From JAFAXD01 sp963816775 (GTDB taxonomy: Bacteria > Pseudomonadota > Alphaproteobacteria > Rhizobiales > Xanthobacteraceae): a stretch of DNA of 64,000 bases. The stretch covers positions 1 through 64,000 of the forward strand of contig CAWFLX010000007.1 of NCBI GenBank assembly GCA_963816775.1, read 5' to 3'. Each line of letters begins with the position of its first letter. Position 1 is the stretch's first letter. The translations under genes and the position numbers were made by a program. Below are positions 18,576 to 27,308 of this stretch, piece after piece. The notes under the pieces were generated by a model. The model worked only from the letters and a program-made list of their open reading frames with translations. It searched no databases and was not told where the DNA came from.

Positions 18576-20955
18576 ATGCTGCATCATGAGCGCCTCAGGC
18601 CACCGTCCCATGATTACCCGGCCGACGAGTGGAATGTCATCGAAAAGAACTTTCACCCCGAATTCCTTGCGCAACTTGAAACGATGTTGTCGCTCGGCAA
18701 CGGATACCTCGGCATGCGCGGGTGCCCGGAGGAAGGCGGCCCCAATGCCGAAAACGGGACCTTCATAAACGGATTCTTTGAAACTTGGCCGATCGTATAT
18801 GGCGAAGACGCCTACGGTTTCGCGAAAACCGGTCAGACAATCTGCAACGTCACTGACAGCAAAATCATCAAGTTGTTTGTGGACGACGAGCCCTTCTGGC
18901 TGCCCCATGCGAATCTCCTGAGCTACGACCGGCGGCTTAACATGAAATCCGGGACGCTGGACCGCGAGGTCCTCTGGGAGACTCCTGCGGGCAAGCAGGT
19001 ATTGATCAGATCCCGGCGCCTGGTGTCATTCGTTGACCGGCACGTAGCCGCCATCTCCTACTGTGTGACGCTACTCAACGCGGAAGCCTCCGTGGTGATC
19101 TCGTCGGAGATGGCGACGAGTGAACCGAGCGCCAGGATCAAACAGCGATGATCCGCGCCAGGCGAGAGCTTTTTCAGATCGCGTTCTGCATCCGCGGATC
19201 AGCTATTCCAAGGATCGGCGCATCGTGCTGTGCCATGGGACCGAAAAAAGCCGGCTAACCCTCACATGTGCCACAGAAAGTTTGCTGGAGACTTCGTGCA
19301 CGCACGCTTACAAGGTTGCCCACAACGAGGACTTCGGCCAGGTCGCCTTCACCATCGAGGCGCGGCCCAACTGTCCGATTCAGCTCACCAAATACGTGGT
19401 CTATCACACGTCGGCGACCGCTTCGCCCGAGGAACTCTGCGGCCGCGCTGAGTGGACCATGGATCGCGTAACTGCCCATGGGTTCCAGCATCTGCTCGCC
19501 GCTCATGAGCAGTACGTGGCCGATTTCTGGCGGCGCAGCGATGTCCGGGTGAGGGATATCCGAGAAGACCGCGTCAAGCGCACGACCGTTGAGATTCAGC
19601 AGGCGATCCGCTTCAATCTGTTTCACATTCTGCAAGCCTCGGCACGCGCAGAGGGTGCGGGCGTACCTGCGAAGGGCCTCACCGGGAAAGCATACGAAGG
19701 GCACTATTTTTGGGATACCGAAATCTACCTGCTGCCGTTCTTGACGTACACGTCTCCCCGGATCGCCAAGAATCTGCTGACCTTCCGCTACAACATGCTG
19801 GAGCAAGCGCGGGCGCGGGCCAGGCAACTGGGCCATCGCGGGGCGATGTTTCCGTGGCGCACCATCAGCGGGGAAGAAGCATCGGCATACTACGCCGCCG
19901 GAACCGCGCAGTACCACATCAACGCGGACATCATGTACGCGCTGCGCAAGTATGTGCAGGCGACTGGAGACGAAGCACTCCTGCGGGATTACGGTGCCGA
20001 GATGCTCGTGGAAACAGCGCGCCTATGGGTCGACCTGGGGTTTTACTCAGACGCAAAAGGGGGGAAGTTCTGCATCAACGGGGTCACCGGGCCCGATGAA
20101 TACAACGCTGTCGTGAATAACAACGCATATACGAACTTGATGGCCCGCGAAAACCTACGCTACGCCGCTCAGGTCGTCGAATCCTTGCAGGCAACGGCAC
20201 CTGATGCGTACAGCGCGCTTGTTCACAAAACGGCTCTAGATCCGTCTGAGGTAAAGGCATGGATTCGCGCGGCAGAAAACATGTACGTGCCATACGATGA
20301 GAAGCTGGGGATTATTCCTCAGGATGACAACTTTCTGGACAAAGAGCCCTGGGATTTCCGGAACACACCGAGCGACCACTATCCGCTCCTGCTATTTAAC
20401 CATCCGCTGAATATTTACCGGAAGCAGGTGATTAAACAGGCGGACGTAGTTTTGGCCATGTTCTTGTTGGGTGATGCTTTCCCCCCAGAAACGAAGAAGC
20501 GTAACTTTGATTTCTATGACCCATTGACCACGGGTGACTCATCGTTGTCGTCATGCGTCGAGGCGATCATCGCCGGACAGATCGGCGACTTGGACAAAGC
20601 GATTCGTTATGGAATGGCAGCCCTGCTGATGGACTTGGCAGACGTGGGCGGCAACGTTAAGGACGGCTGCCATGTCGCCTCGATGGGGGGAACATGGATG
20701 ATGCTCACCTATGGGCTCGGCGGCATGCGGGACTATGACGGGAGCTTGTCATTCTGGCCACGTCGCGCCCCTGAGGACGACGCTACACTTCTGTTCACCC
20801 TGACGTATCGCGGTCAAAGGCTGAAAGTTGAAATCGGTCCGCACGAGGTGGAGTACGCTCTGCGCGAGGGCGACTGCCTGGTCATCCGTCACGAAACGGA
20901 AGAAATTCAGCTAACTCGGGACCATCCTGTTGCCGTTCGGCCAGTTAGCAAGTGA
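18576..20955 (+). pseudogene. Glycoside hydrolase family 65 phosphorylase, frameshifted near 19135
   Basis: Family 65 enzymes reversibly phosphorolyse alpha-glucobioses (trehalose, maltose, kojibiose, nigerose) to beta-glucose 1-phosphate. The N-terminal part (18576-19151) has the beta-sandwich pattern LGNGYLGMRG and MKSGTLDREVLWETP. A +1 shift near 19135 joins SSEMATSEPSA to DDPRQARAFSDRVLHP and the (alpha/alpha)6 barrel: HYFWDTEIYLLPF, the general-acid Glu in VTGPDEYN, VIKQADVV, and GDSSLSSCVEA contacting phosphate. Corrected length is about 792 residues, normal for the family. Uncorrected, the catalytic barrel has no proper N-terminus. It is followed by a second, intact GH65. Confidence 0.83.
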
Positions 20956-21115
20956 GGATCGACCCAGCGATCAGTTGGTTCGTAAATGCCCACGCAGGTG
21001 CCCCCTCGACGGGGCATCAATGTCGATCGATGCAATACCGTGCTCGAGCACACGAGGGGAAGTGCTATCGTGGCGGCACCGACTTCACAGACACCATTCT
21101 TAAGTGGAAGGGTGC

Positions 21116-21346
21116 CTTGAGCCGCTGCGACGTCACTGGATTGTAGCAAACCGATCAGCCCAGCAGGGCGATCGAATTACAGCCTAGCGATTTCGAACAA
21201 GTTGATGACTGGCTAATAAGTTCGGCAACCGCGCACTAAGAAAGTTTGTTGCTGCTGCCAAAATGTCAGAGTGAAAACGCTAATAGGTTATAGACACGCT
21301 ACAATGCTTATCTTGAGCCGTCACGACGTCACTGGATTGTAGCAAA
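21116..21346 (+). repeat. 35-bp direct repeat flanking the region before the second GH65 gene
   Basis: Copies at 21116-21150 and 21312-21346 are identical except for three adjacent bases: CTTGAGCCG, three variable bases, then GACGTCACTGGATTGTAGC and AAA. The second copy ends on the A of the downstream ATG. The 161 bp between them contains no gene. The layout could be a duplicated regulatory site or the footprint of a small tandem duplication. Confidence 0.65.
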
Positions 21347-23616
21347 TGGAAAGCTTGCTCGAACCGACCCCTAATCTCTCTTGGGTGCTTACCGCAGAGG
21401 GTTTTGATCCGCTTCGCGAAGCGATCTATGAGTCGCGGTTTTCGATCAGCAATGGCTTACTCGGGCTCCGCGCCGGTCGAGCGGTGAGTCGTGGGGAGCG
21501 CTGGGTCGTTCCGCACCGAGCTTACGTCGCCGGTCTGTTCGACATACCGGGTCCCGAACACCCCATACCTGCACTTGTTCCAGCCCCGGGGTGGCAGCAA
21601 ATTAAAATTATGTTTCCCGGCGGGCCGCTCGTCCACCACTCTGGCGAGGCGAATTCGCATCGCACGACACTCGACATGCGCCGGGGTGTACTACTTTCCG
21701 GATGCCGTTTGATTGAGCACCCCGCCATAGCTGTGCGAGTGAGGACGTTGCACCTTCTGTCGTTAAGCGACCGGGCAATTGGGGTTCAGGTGATCGAATT
21801 AACGATCGAGGACGGAGAGATTGAAGTCGGGGTGGAAGCATCGTTTGAGGGACTGGGTCTTGGGCTCAAGTCCGAGCGGATTGAGCAGGATCTGGGCGTT
21901 TGGCGGACCAAGTACTCGGGCAAACGCGTGGCGGTAACTGGTGTATTGTCGCTGCAGATCGACGGTTCCGAGATTACACCAACCACGCCCGGTCCATTCA
22001 TGAGGTCCTGGCATTGGAAGACTCGTCCGGGCCAGATCGTGTGTGTTGCGGGGCTGATTGCTGTGGTCCGAGGCGACGCCCCGGATGCGGATCCTGGCCG
22101 CATCGCCTGGGAAAAACTCGGCGTCGCCCGACAGGTCGGGTGGCGCCAGGTCGTCCAAGAGCACGAGGCAGCTTGGTCAGTCCGCTGGCGTTGTAGCGAT
22201 ATCGAGGTCGGAGGTGATCCGGCCGCTGAGCAGGCGTTGCGTTTTTCTGTCTATCACCTCAACAGTGCCGCCAATCCGGCCGATGAGCGCGTTTCCATCG
22301 GAGCACGTGGACTCACCGGCGACGACTATCACGGGCATGTCTTCTGGGACACGGAAATCTATTTGCTGCCGTTCTACATCTTCACTTGGCCGGAAGCGGC
22401 CCGCGCGCTCCTCATGTATCGTTTCCGGACCATCGACGGCGCGCGGCAGAAGGCGGCCCAGATGGGATGGCGCGGCGCCATGTACGCCTGGGAGTCGGCG
22501 GATACCGGTGCGGAGACGACGCCGGAGCAGGTTGTTGGTCCGGACGGCCACATCGTCGATATCCTTTGCGGGAAACAGGAACAGCACATTACAGCGGACG
22601 TCGCGTACGCGGTGTGGCAGTACTGGCTGGCAACCGAGGATGTAGACTTCTTGCTCGACGCAGGGGCCGAGATTCTCCTCGAGACCGGCCGGTTCTGGTC
22701 GAGCCGTGCCCAGCCGGAGGGGGATGGTTACTACCACATCCGCGGTGTTATCGGACCGGATGAGTATCACGAGCATGTAGACGATAATGCTTACACCAAT
22801 GTCATGGCACGCTGGAACATTCGGCGGGCGCTTGAGGTGGCCGCCGTATTGCGCGAACGCTGGCCCGAGCGCTGGGCACGGCTGTCATACAGCCTTGGCT
22901 TAGACGATACCGAGCTCGCGCGCTGGCGGACTGTAGCTGAGACGATGGTGACAGGCTGGAATTCTCAAACGGGGCTATTCGAGCAGTTCGCCGGTTTCTT
23001 CAGCCTTGAAGAGATCGATCTTGCAGACTACGCGGGCCGATCAGTGCCGATGGACGTGGTGCTTGGGCGGGAGCGAACGCAGCGCTCCAAGGTCATCAAG
23101 CAGGCCGATGTCGTGGCGCTTCTTGGGCTGTTGCCGGATGAATTCCCCGGTGACAGCGGGAGGGCAAACTTCCGCTACTACGAGCCGCGCTGCGGCCACG
23201 GCAGTTCCCTCAGCGGCGCGATGCATGGATTGGTCGCGGCCCGGCTGGGCGATTCGGACCTTGCAAAGCGGTATTTCGAGCAAGCGGTCGCGATCGATCT
23301 TGCGGATAACCACACAACGATCGCTGCGGGGTTGCACATGGCAGCTCTCGGCGGCACGTGGCTGACCGCGGTATTCGGCTTTGCAGGGTTGTCTTTGCGG
23401 AGCGACGGGATTGCCTTCGATCCAAAGCTACCCGTAAGTTGGAGAACCCTGAAATTTGGAATTCAGTGGCGTGGCCGCCATCTCAGGATCGGCATCGACG
23501 CCGCCGAGCGGCTTTTCCATGCGACTCTCGAAGCCGGCGACCCAATGGCGGTTTTCGTTAATGACCGCCGCCAGGAGGTCCGATGCGACCAGGCAATGCT
23601 GTGTCCCCTCGCATGA
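21346..23616 (+). CDS. Glycoside hydrolase family 65 phosphorylase (intact)
   Basis: 756 residues from ATG 21346. The N-terminal sandwich (SRFSISNGLLGLRAGRAVSRG) is followed by the barrel with DYHGHVFWDTEIYLLPFY, HITADVAYAVWQYW, the general-acid Glu in GVIGPDEYH, VIKQADVVALLGLL and a phosphate-binding GHGSSLSGAMHG. All key residues seen in the upstream paralogue are present, but overall identity is low, so this is not a recent duplicate and probably has another disaccharide specificity. There is no clear Shine-Dalgarno; the start codon abuts a 35-bp repeat. An insertion around TGAETTPEQVVGPDGHIVD is absent from the paralogue. Confidence 0.87.
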   Translation: MESLLEPTPNLSWVLTAEGFDPLREAIYESRFSISNGLLGLRAGRAVSRGERWVVPHRAYVAGLFDIPGPEHPIPALVPAPGWQQIKIMFPGGPLVHHSGEANSHRTTLDMRRGVLLSGCRLIEHPAIAVRVRTLHLLSLSDRAIGVQVIELTIEDGEIEVGVEASFEGLGLGLKSERIEQDLGVWRTKYSGKRVAVTGVLSLQIDGSEITPTTPGPFMRSWHWKTRPGQIVCVAGLIAVVRGDAPDADPGRIAWEKLGVARQVGWRQVVQEHEAAWSVRWRCSDIEVGGDPAAEQALRFSVYHLNSAANPADERVSIGARGLTGDDYHGHVFWDTEIYLLPFYIFTWPEAARALLMYRFRTIDGARQKAAQMGWRGAMYAWESADTGAETTPEQVVGPDGHIVDILCGKQEQHITADVAYAVWQYWLATEDVDFLLDAGAEILLETGRFWSSRAQPEGDGYYHIRGVIGPDEYHEHVDDNAYTNVMARWNIRRALEVAAVLRERWPERWARLSYSLGLDDTELARWRTVAETMVTGWNSQTGLFEQFAGFFSLEEIDLADYAGRSVPMDVVLGRERTQRSKVIKQADVVALLGLLPDEFPGDSGRANFRYYEPRCGHGSSLSGAMHGLVAARLGDSDLAKRYFEQAVAIDLADNHTTIAAGLHMAALGGTWLTAVFGFAGLSLRSDGIAFDPKLPVSWRTLKFGIQWRGRHLRIGIDAAERLFHATLEAGDPMAVFVNDRRQEVRCDQAMLCPLA

Positions 23617-23949
23617 GGGCTTTTGCTGTCAGGAGATATTGCCGTTAAGCCCGCGCGCTTAAAATAATGACTTGCATTATACGAACGAATGCCGACAGCC
23701 TTATCGGCTAGGCCGCTACTTCCAATTTGCGCGAAAGTCGCGCTCTGCAGATGAATCAGGAAATTCGAACACGTCGGACACTCGCGCGCGCGTGACAGCC
23801 GTGGGCGGCAGTGCGGCCGGCCCCCTCGGATCCGTCCTTTGCCGCCATGATGCGCTTCATAAGCCTGAATTCCGGTATAGAGCCCCTACCGCCGCTTTTA
23901 GAATTTCACTGCCCGCAAGACGTTACAAAGCAGCAGGGACAAGAGTTGA
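23617..23949. other. Intergenic region between convergent genes
   Basis: The second GH65 (plus) and the coiled-coil gene (minus) converge here. An imperfect GC-rich stretch CCCGCGCGCTTAAAATAAT near 23649 may belong to a terminator, but I see no clear stem with a T-tract, and no supported gene. Confidence 0.35.
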
Positions 23950-24270
23950 TCATCGGCCTTTGCTCTCGTTTGACGCCCGGTGCTTCATGAATTCGGCAGA
24001 GGATTGCCTCGCCAACATCTCCACATCCTCGGCCAGCGCAGTAAAGTCCCGTTCCGCTTCTGCTTTTAGGAGATCCAAAGGGGTCCCATGCTTTTCTGCT
24101 TCGGCAACGCGGGTCCTGAGCCGATCGACGCGATTTTGCGCTTTGGTTAAGAATTCTTGATCCAGGTCCGAGAAGCGCCCTCTCTCTCTGAACTCCCGGA
24201 TTCGCTGATCCAATCGGGACGAGAACTCATCGAGCTCGCGGCGGAATGTGGCAAGATCTGATTGACCCAT
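23950..24270 (-). CDS. Small coiled-coil hypothetical protein
   Basis: 106 residues. The ATG at 24270 is preceded by an ideal TAGGAGGTAAGCC, which fixes it over an upstream in-frame start. The sequence is almost wholly helical and charged: RRELDEFSSRLDQRIREFRERG, EFLTKAQNRVDRLRTRVAEAEKHG, LLKAEAERDFTALAEDVEMLAR, consistent with a helical bundle. It is the last gene of a minus-strand group of phasin-like or helical proteins running from 25135. No family is named with certainty. Granule- or membrane-surface association is inferred from its neighbours only. Confidence 0.6.
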   Translation of the reverse strand: MGQSDLATFRRELDEFSSRLDQRIREFRERGRFSDLDQEFLTKAQNRVDRLRTRVAEAEKHGTPLDLLKAEAERDFTALAEDVEMLARQSSAEFMKHRASNESKGR

Positions 24271-24274
24271 TGGC

Positions 24275-24385
24275 TTACCTCCTAAAGAAGCCGAACCGGC
24301 GCACCAGCACATTGGCCCAGATCTTCGCGGTCAGGAAATCCGCTTTTCGAAGCACCTGGAGATCACGCGGAAGATGATCGATCAT
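24275..24385 (-). CDS. Possible 36-residue basic amphipathic peptide
   Basis: ATG at 24385, stop at 24275, just 5 bp before the next start; the ribosome-binding site of the next gene overlaps its 3' end. The peptide MIDHLPRDLQVLRKADFLTA then KIWANVLVRRFGFFRR has an amphipathic helix with a strongly basic aromatic tail. The tight packing between two genes supports translation; nothing else does. Confidence 0.4.
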   Translation of the reverse strand: MIDHLPRDLQVLRKADFLTAKIWANVLVRRFGFFRR

Positions 24386-24397
24386 GACACCGCTCCC

Positions 24398-24533
24398 TCA
24401 CCGTTTTGCGAGCAGGTGGCCGATCAATATCCCGACCAGCATTGCGCCAATCACGCTCTGAGCGGGATGTGCAGAGTTTCCTCGAAACGTGACGCGGGTT
24501 CTCGCTTGGGTCGAAATCTGAGCGCAGAAGCGG
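24398..24533 (-). pseudogene. YqjD/ElaB-like membrane-anchor tail without a start codon
   Basis: Directly after the phasin-like stop, an open frame without ATG/GTG at its head reads ...TRVTFRGNSAHPAQSVIGAML then VGILIGHLLAKR and stops. The R-x-N-P-x-x-S-V-x-G...LL..R pattern resembles the C-terminal glycine-rich anchor of DUF883/YqjD ribosome-associated inner-membrane proteins. Only the tail is left, or translation starts at the internal GTG/ATG to give a 19-23-residue peptide. Confidence 0.35.
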
Positions 24534-24535
24534 GC

Positions 24536-25135
24536 TCAGGAAGCCCGCTTGAGTGCGTCCCACGCCTGCTGATTTGCCCGATCAAACGCCTTGCGCGACT
24601 CCGTCAAGGCAGCGCTCAGCGCCGTCCAGGATTCCTTGCCCGCCTGCTTCAGCTTCTGGAAGTGTACTTCGGCCTGCGCCGCGTCCGCCTTCATTTGCTC
24701 GACGGCGGCATCGACGTCAGCGCGTTTTGCGACTGCCACATTCGTTGCTTCTTGATGGAGCTTGTCGGCCGCCTCATGCCAGGCCTTCACTTGGGCGGCG
24801 GCTACATCCCGGAATGTGGCCTGTTGCTGCTCAATCTGCTTGCCGAAAGTGTCGAAGTAAGTTTTGACCTCGGCTTCGAACCCGTGCCACTGTGATTCCA
24901 GTTGCGTCTTGGTGCGCTGCCAGGCGGCCTCGCCTTCTGCTGCCTGTTTCTTGGCCGTGGCCTGAAACTCATCGCGCCTCTTCTTCAAATCGGCGATGAG
25001 CTGATCGGCCTTCACTTTCGAATCGGCCTGCACTTGGCCTGCTTTGATTTCGAGCGACGCCAATACGGCATCCATCTCATCGATCCGCTCCTTCGCCCAA
25101 TTCAGGTAGAAATGCATTCTGCTGTGCTCAGCCAT
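24536..25135 (-). CDS. Phasin-like helical protein
   Basis: 199 residues, ATG 25135 (a second ATG one codon upstream is equally possible). It is all-helical, Ala/Gln/Lys/Glu-rich, with repeated 11-residue-like periodicity: ADQLIADLKKRRDEFQATAK, AEVKTYFDTFGKQIEQQQA, AAQVKAWHEAADKLHQEA, AAVEQMKADAAQAEVHFQK. This pattern suits phasins or apolipoprotein-like surface proteins of polyhydroxyalkanoate granules, though no family signature is decisive. A perfect FNR/FixK-type palindrome is centred 64 bp upstream of the start. Its neighbours include DUF3141, patatin and acyl-CoA ligase genes further along. Confidence 0.6.
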   Translation of the reverse strand: MAEHSRMHFYLNWAKERIDEMDAVLASLEIKAGQVQADSKVKADQLIADLKKRRDEFQATAKKQAAEGEAAWQRTKTQLESQWHGFEAEVKTYFDTFGKQIEQQQATFRDVAAAQVKAWHEAADKLHQEATNVAVAKRADVDAAVEQMKADAAQAEVHFQKLKQAGKESWTALSAALTESRKAFDRANQQAWDALKRAS

Positions 25136-25192
25136 CATTGCCTCCAGGGTGTTTTCCTTGCACTACTTCGGCATTATTTTCCCGAACTCGCA

Positions 25193-25206
25193 TTGATTTA
25201 AATCAA
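25193..25206. promoter_or_regulatory. Perfect FNR/FixK-type palindrome
   Basis: TTGATTTAAATCAA is a perfect 14-bp palindrome matching the FNR/Anr/FixK consensus at all ten fixed positions. It lies 58 bp upstream of the phasin-like start on the minus strand and 17 bp before a truncated protease-like start on the plus strand, so it may have served both directions. Confidence 0.7.
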
Positions 25207-25223
25207 CCGAAACCAGGCAAGTA

Positions 25224-25298
25224 ATGGATCTCTTCAGTCTCTTTATTCTGTTTATAGTCGTTGCATCCGCGCTGCAGCCGCGAAGGCCTGACTGGTAA
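25224..25298 (+). pseudogene. N-terminal stub resembling SDH-type Clp-fold serine proteinase
   Basis: A 24-codon frame reads MDLFSLFILFIVVASALQPR then RPDW and a stop. A short membrane anchor ending ALQP is the characteristic opening of the membrane-bound Clp-fold (SppA/SDH) serine proteinase family. No protease body follows in any frame. It is probably a remnant beside the FNR/FixK box. Confidence 0.35.
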
Positions 25299-25661
25299 GT
25301 AGTGACGGTCGAGAGCCCGCCGGGCGAAGCGCAAGTGCCGCAAGCAAGCCAATGATGGCGATCCGACGACATCCCGGGCGTAAATTCAGCTCGTCCGCTG
25401 CCCAGGCCACCCCCGTAGCAGGGTTGCGGCACAGGCTGGGCGGGGAAGCTAATTATCACTTCCTCCGTGCGGCAATTCACCCCCGATTCACAGGTTCAGA
25501 CTGGAGTGCACACGTACGTGAGGCCGACGTACGCGCCCCATTTGATATGTTCCGAGGCCCAGTAGCAGACGCGGAGTGATTCCGCGCATCGACCACGTAT
25601 GGCAGGGCAAAAGTTGTGCATTGATCGGACCGATTCACATAGCGGCAGCGACAAAATATAC
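25299..25661. other. Intergenic region, nothing supported
   Basis: Between the protease stub and the ppk2 stop. Open frames here are antisense or extended shadows without ribosome-binding sites. Confidence 0.35.
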
Positions 25662-26597
25662 TTATTTCTGTTTGGTAAGTGCTGCCCGCACGGCGGCCAA
25701 CTCCTTCTCCTTTTTTGAATCAACCTTCGGGTAGGCGAGGTCGAGGCGCTCCAGCGCCTCCACGATGGCCGCTCCCACAACCAGGCGGGTGAACCATTTG
25801 TTGTCTGCCGGCACCACGAACCAGGGCGCGTGCTTCGACGCGGTGGCCCGGATTGCCTGCTCGTACGCATCCATGTAGTCGCCCCAGTATTTACGCTCTT
25901 CGATGTCGGATGCTGAGAACTTCCAGCGCTTGTCCGGCTGATCCAGACGCTCGAGGAAGCGTTTTTTCTGCTCCTTGCGCGATACGTTGAGGAAGAATTT
26001 GAGAATGACCGTCCCTTGGCGCGTAAGATAGTCCTCGAACTGTTCGATGTCGGCCAGCCTCTCGTCCCAGATCTGCTTGCTGACATAGGGCACCTTCTGC
26101 CGTTCGAGGAGCTCTTCGTGCACGCGCACGACGAGAACCTCCTCATAGTAGGACCGATTGAAGATCCCGATCCGCCCGCGCTCGGGCAGGCTTTTGGCGT
26201 ATCGCCAGAGATAGTCGTGGTCGAGCTCCTCCGGCGAAGGCTGCTTGAATGAGAATACCTGGCACCCCTGTGGATTGACGCCCGACATGACGTGCTTGAT
26301 CGTGCTGTCTTTGCCGGCCGCATCCATCGCCTGGAACACCAGAAGGAGTGACCAGCGATCCTGCGCGTAAAGCATGTCCTGCACTTCCGCGAGCCACTCC
26401 GTGCCGCGTTGGAGGAGCTCAGCCGCATCCGCCTTGTCCAGCGTCAGCCCGCAGGTGTCGCCCGGGTCAAAATTCTTCAGTCGAAAACCCTTACCTTTGA
26501 CGATCCGAAACGGGGCGACGTATTGGTGGAATGCGGGCTCGAGGATCTCTTTTCTCAGCATCTCCGGCGGACCAGGCAGGTGTTTGCTCTTCATCAT
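25662..26597 (-). CDS. ppk2: Polyphosphate kinase 2 family, polyphosphate:nucleotide phosphotransferase
   Basis: 311 residues. ATG 26597 follows GAGGGACC; a TTG at 26636 is also open. The Walker A-like loop is FQAMDAAGKDSTIKHVMSGVNPQGC, the Walker B region NRSYYEEVLVVRVHEELL, and the lid segment has RKEQKKRFLERLDQPDKRWKFS followed by DYMDAYEQAI. These are diagnostic of PPK2 enzymes, which move phosphate between polyphosphate and nucleoside mono- or diphosphates in the cytoplasm. Deciding ADP- from AMP-preferring class needs alignment. It lies just downstream of a broken TM gene on the same strand; the FNR/FixK box at 27135 may be its ultimate promoter. Confidence 0.9.
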   Translation of the reverse strand: MMKSKHLPGPPEMLRKEILEPAFHQYVAPFRIVKGKGFRLKNFDPGDTCGLTLDKADAAELLQRGTEWLAEVQDMLYAQDRWSLLLVFQAMDAAGKDSTIKHVMSGVNPQGCQVFSFKQPSPEELDHDYLWRYAKSLPERGRIGIFNRSYYEEVLVVRVHEELLERQKVPYVSKQIWDERLADIEQFEDYLTRQGTVILKFFLNVSRKEQKKRFLERLDQPDKRWKFSASDIEERKYWGDYMDAYEQAIRATASKHAPWFVVPADNKWFTRLVVGAAIVEALERLDLAYPKVDSKKEKELAAVRAALTKQK

Positions 26598-26643
26598 TCG
26601 GTCCCTCGCTGTTGCGATAAACTCGTCTACGCCCAAGGCTCGA

Positions 26644-27068
26644 TCAACGCAGCTCAGTGCGACATCTTTCGGTGAAGTCGCGTAAGATATCTAGATTCTG
26701 ATCGATGGCCGGTCTGGTCTTAGGTCGAACTTGGGCGCGTAGTAGGTTTGGACTATCATGTTCATGGCCTTCTCCGCCGCTTCCACCGTCCGCTCGGAAC
26801 CAAAAAAGGCGCAATTTTCCCATTGTCGCGTAGAGCAGAATGACTTTCGAAGGTCTTGAATCGACGTCTGCAGCAAAGCATCCGCGAACGCCTTGGACGC
26901 TAAATCGATGAATTCCACAAAGATTCGTTCGCGCCGGGTATTTTCCTGCGCTTCTCGTCGCGTTTCGTCCTGATGACGTTGTGTCAGCCAACTGGTCGCG
27001 AGCGACGCTAGAGCGCCAATGGCCGAGCCGAATAAGGCGGAGATGGCCGAGATATAAGCTGGATTCAC
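26644..27068 (-). pseudogene. One-TM helical protein, multiply frameshifted paralogue of the gene at 35329
   Basis: From GTG 27068 the protein reads MNPAYISAISALFGSAIGAL, SLATSWLTQRHQDETRRE, RERIFVEFIDLASKAFADALL, matching the layout of the intact 154-residue paralogue at 35329-35793 (short N-terminal TM helix, QRRQD turn, E-x-x-Y/F-x-x-F-x-x-x-A). Homology then needs at least two frame changes: SKVILLYATMGKLRLF comes from another frame, EAAEKAMNMIVQTYYAP from the first, and the tail AIDQNLDILRDFTERCRTEL from the other again. No single reading gives an intact product. Confidence 0.55.
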
Positions 27069-27134
27069 AACTGCCCCGACGGCGCAAGCAGATTGGGTGG
27101 GGGTGGAAAGTTAATTAATCAGGCAGCACGGCAG

Positions 27135-27148
27135 TTGATGTACATCAA
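27135..27148. promoter_or_regulatory. Perfect FNR/FixK-type palindrome before the rbbA-like operon
   Basis: TTGATGTACATCAA is a perfect palindrome matching the FNR/FixK consensus. On the plus strand a TAAGAT box (27168-27173) is centred 29 bp downstream, close to the spacing of an activator-dependent promoter. On the minus strand an A/T-rich TTAATTAACT is at a similar distance, so the box may drive both the export operon and the pseudogene-ppk2 unit. Confidence 0.7.
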
Positions 27149-27308
27149 CATTCGGCTACTTTCGGCGTAAGATGATGTTGCGCTGCACCCCACGTCGTCC
27201 CGCACACGACGTAAGTGCGAACGTCAATTGGCGCGTCAACGCATCCTGGTCACGCTGCTCGATGAGGTGCCGAGGCGGGACATGCATACAGATCAAAGGA
27301 GATCCGCA

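Noticed and set aside
20946..21146. 64-codon plus-strand frame overlapping the end of the first GH65 gene
   Set aside because: No ribosome-binding site, no family match, and it runs through the 35-bp direct repeat.
24363..24563. 66-codon minus-strand frame overlapping the end of the phasin-like gene
   Set aside because: It overlaps the better-supported small frames and has no start signal or conserved pattern.
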